From positions 1-24,048 of the forward strand of contig JAEZZI010000032.1 of assembly GCA_023418595.1 (NCBI GenBank): a stretch of 24,048 nucleotides of DNA, read 5' to 3'. Positions 23,544-24,048 of this stretch are shown here, one piece after another (position 1 is the stretch's first letter; each line of letters begins with the position of its first letter). The notes beneath the pieces were generated by a model. It had not been told where the DNA came from. It saw only the letters and a list, made by a program, of their open reading frames with translations, and made no database searches. This DNA is from Pseudomonadota bacterium. Lineage in GTDB: Bacteria; Pseudomonadota; Alphaproteobacteria; Sphingomonadales; Sphingomonadaceae. The position numbers were made by a program, and so were the translations under genes.

Positions 23544-23637
23544 ATCGGGTAATTCCCGTGCAGGCAGGGCTAGGTCGATTTTCCACGCTTGCGTGCCCAG
23601 ATGCCGGATCGATCCACGTATCGATCAGGAGGCAGAT

Positions 23638-23817
23638 TTGAGTGCAATTTTCCACCGGCTCAGCCAGATTCACCGCCGTCTCGATGAAGAGATCCGGCGC
23701 GAGACGAAGCGGCGCGCGCCCGACGCGTTTCGCCTGTTGCGGCTGAAGAAGCTGAAACTCGCGGCAAAGGACCGGCTTTCCGGGCAGATGCGCCGCGAAT
23801 TCGCCGGCGCATGCTGA
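23638..23817 (+). CDS. DUF465 (YdcH-like) small protein
   Basis: A 59-residue, highly charged helical protein: HRLSQIHRRLDEEIRRETKR, followed by APDAFRLLRLKKLKLAAKDR. The block of a short helix, a proline turn and RLKKLKLxxKDR is characteristic of the DUF465/YdcH family, whose function is unknown. The start is TTG at 23638, fixed by a perfect AGGAGG five bases upstream; no better-placed ATG exists. It lies 94 nt downstream of the first structured leader motif. The next gene (TerC family) starts 129 nt later, after the second copy of the motif, so the two may share transcription or at least the same regulatory signal. Confidence 0.85.
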   Translation: MSAIFHRLSQIHRRLDEEIRRETKRRAPDAFRLLRLKKLKLAAKDRLSGQMRREFAGAC

Positions 23818-23843
23818 TTCGCGTTTTAATCTGAACCAACACC

Positions 23844-23903
23844 GGGCGGTCCGGGCCCCTCTGGTGTGCGGTGGTTTCCGCCGTGCGCGATGTCGGGCCG
23901 CCC
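23844..23903 (+). promoter_or_regulatory. Structured leader RNA motif, copy 2 (upstream of terC-like gene)
   Basis: P1 is 10 bp: 23844-23853 with 23894-23903, including one G-U pair. The conserved strand GGGCCCCTCTGG is at 23853-23864 and the conserved CGATGTCGG at 23888-23896, identical to copy 1. Between them a 10-bp stem TGTGCGGTGG (23865-23874) / CCGCCGTGCG (23878-23887) with a TTT loop replaces the 5-bp stem of copy 1. Same architecture, different paired sequence, same single-stranded flanks: this points to selection on an RNA structure. The motif ends 43 nt before the TerC start. GGGGC at 23936-23940, the putative Shine-Dalgarno region, is complementary to GCCCC of the conserved strand, which offers a route for translational control. 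Confidence 0.7.
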
Positions 23904-23946
23904 CTTTGCTCGCGTCAGGACGACGCCTGCTCAACGGGGCTGACCT

Positions 23947-24048
23947 ATGGAATTTCTGTATCTCTTGTGGCTCGGCAAGCCGGTCTGGATGTGGCTGGGC
24001 TTTCTGGCGCTGGTCGCGGCTTTGCTCGCGCTCGACCTCGGCGTCCTT
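23947..24048 (+). CDS. TerC/Alx-family membrane protein, N-terminal part
   Basis: The first 34 codons of a gene that continues past the window. The peptide MEFLYLLWLGKPVWMWLGFL, continuing into LALDLGVL, matches the start of TerC-family (Alx-like) proteins, where GKPVWMWLxFL and the acidic LDLGVL of the first membrane helix are conserved. Known relatives such as Alx export manganese or protect secreted metalloproteins; tellurium resistance is a historical label. The ATG has ACGGGG about 7 nt upstream. The gene stands directly behind the second copy of the structured leader motif. I considered the manganese-sensing yybP-ykoY riboswitch, common before alx genes, but its hallmark sequences are not present here. 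Confidence 0.8.
   Translation, partial: MEFLYLLWLGKPVWMWLGFLALVAALLALDLGVL

Noticed and set aside
23818..23946. yybP-ykoY manganese riboswitch before the TerC-family gene
   Set aside because: Expected from context, but its conserved loop sequences are not found; a different structured motif occupies the leader.
1..24048. CRISPR arrays, rRNA and complete tRNA genes
   Set aside because: I found no regularly spaced direct repeats and no complete tRNA or rRNA signature on either strand by reading.

Overview
The window looks like a chromosomal segment of a high-GC alphaproteobacterium, most likely a sphingomonad. This rests on the style of the large TonB-dependent receptor, the small DUF465 and DUF2383 proteins, tightly overlapping GC-rich genes, and gene-poor, decayed-looking spacers. 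The assignment is inference from gene content; there is no rRNA or tRNA gene to confirm it.

Region by region. (1) 1-123 is the tail of an IS481-type transposase. (2) 512-5848 is a compact plus-strand phosphorus-scavenging operon: TonB-dependent receptor, purple-acid-phosphatase-like metallophosphoesterase, and beta-propeller phytase lipoprotein. A degenerate Pho-box-like site lies upstream. (3) 5849-8348 is gene-poor and decayed. It holds a frameshifted, N-terminally truncated TrkA-type potassium-uptake regulator (minus strand), several inverted repeats, an orphan minus-strand terminator, an 18-nt tRNA-3'-end-like fragment and one 57-codon single-TM small protein. (4) 8349-11930 is a minus-strand operon: AI-2E-type permease with an extra C-terminal domain, YihY/BrkB membrane protein and a DUF2383 four-helix protein. 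(5) 11931-12552 is an intergenic stretch with two strong hairpins. (6) 12553-23124 is an eight-gene, plus-strand chemosensory operon: cheW, cheR-TPR, cheW, mcp, cheA-REC, cheB, a REC-REC histidine kinase and a REC-PAS-like-histidine kinase-REC hybrid. Nearly all junctions are 1-4 nt overlaps. (7) 23125-24048 carries a DUF465 small gene and the start of a TerC-family gene, each preceded by a copy of the same structured leader motif.

How they work together. The phytase and phosphatase would release phosphate from inositol phosphates outside the cytoplasm, and the receptor would import a product or intermediate across the outer membrane. The chemosensory genes follow the Wsp/Frz/Che3 pattern of an alternative-cellular-function pathway rather than a flagellar one: CheR fused to TPRs, two CheWs, CheA fused to a receiver. 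No diguanylate cyclase (WspR) is present; the last two genes are multi-receiver histidine kinases. The CheA phosphorelay therefore probably feeds a second kinase layer, as described for CheA3/CheS3 of Rhodospirillum centenum. The final output is not encoded in this window.

The two most interesting signals are this kinase-output chemosensory cluster and the duplicated leader RNA motif before DUF465 and terC.
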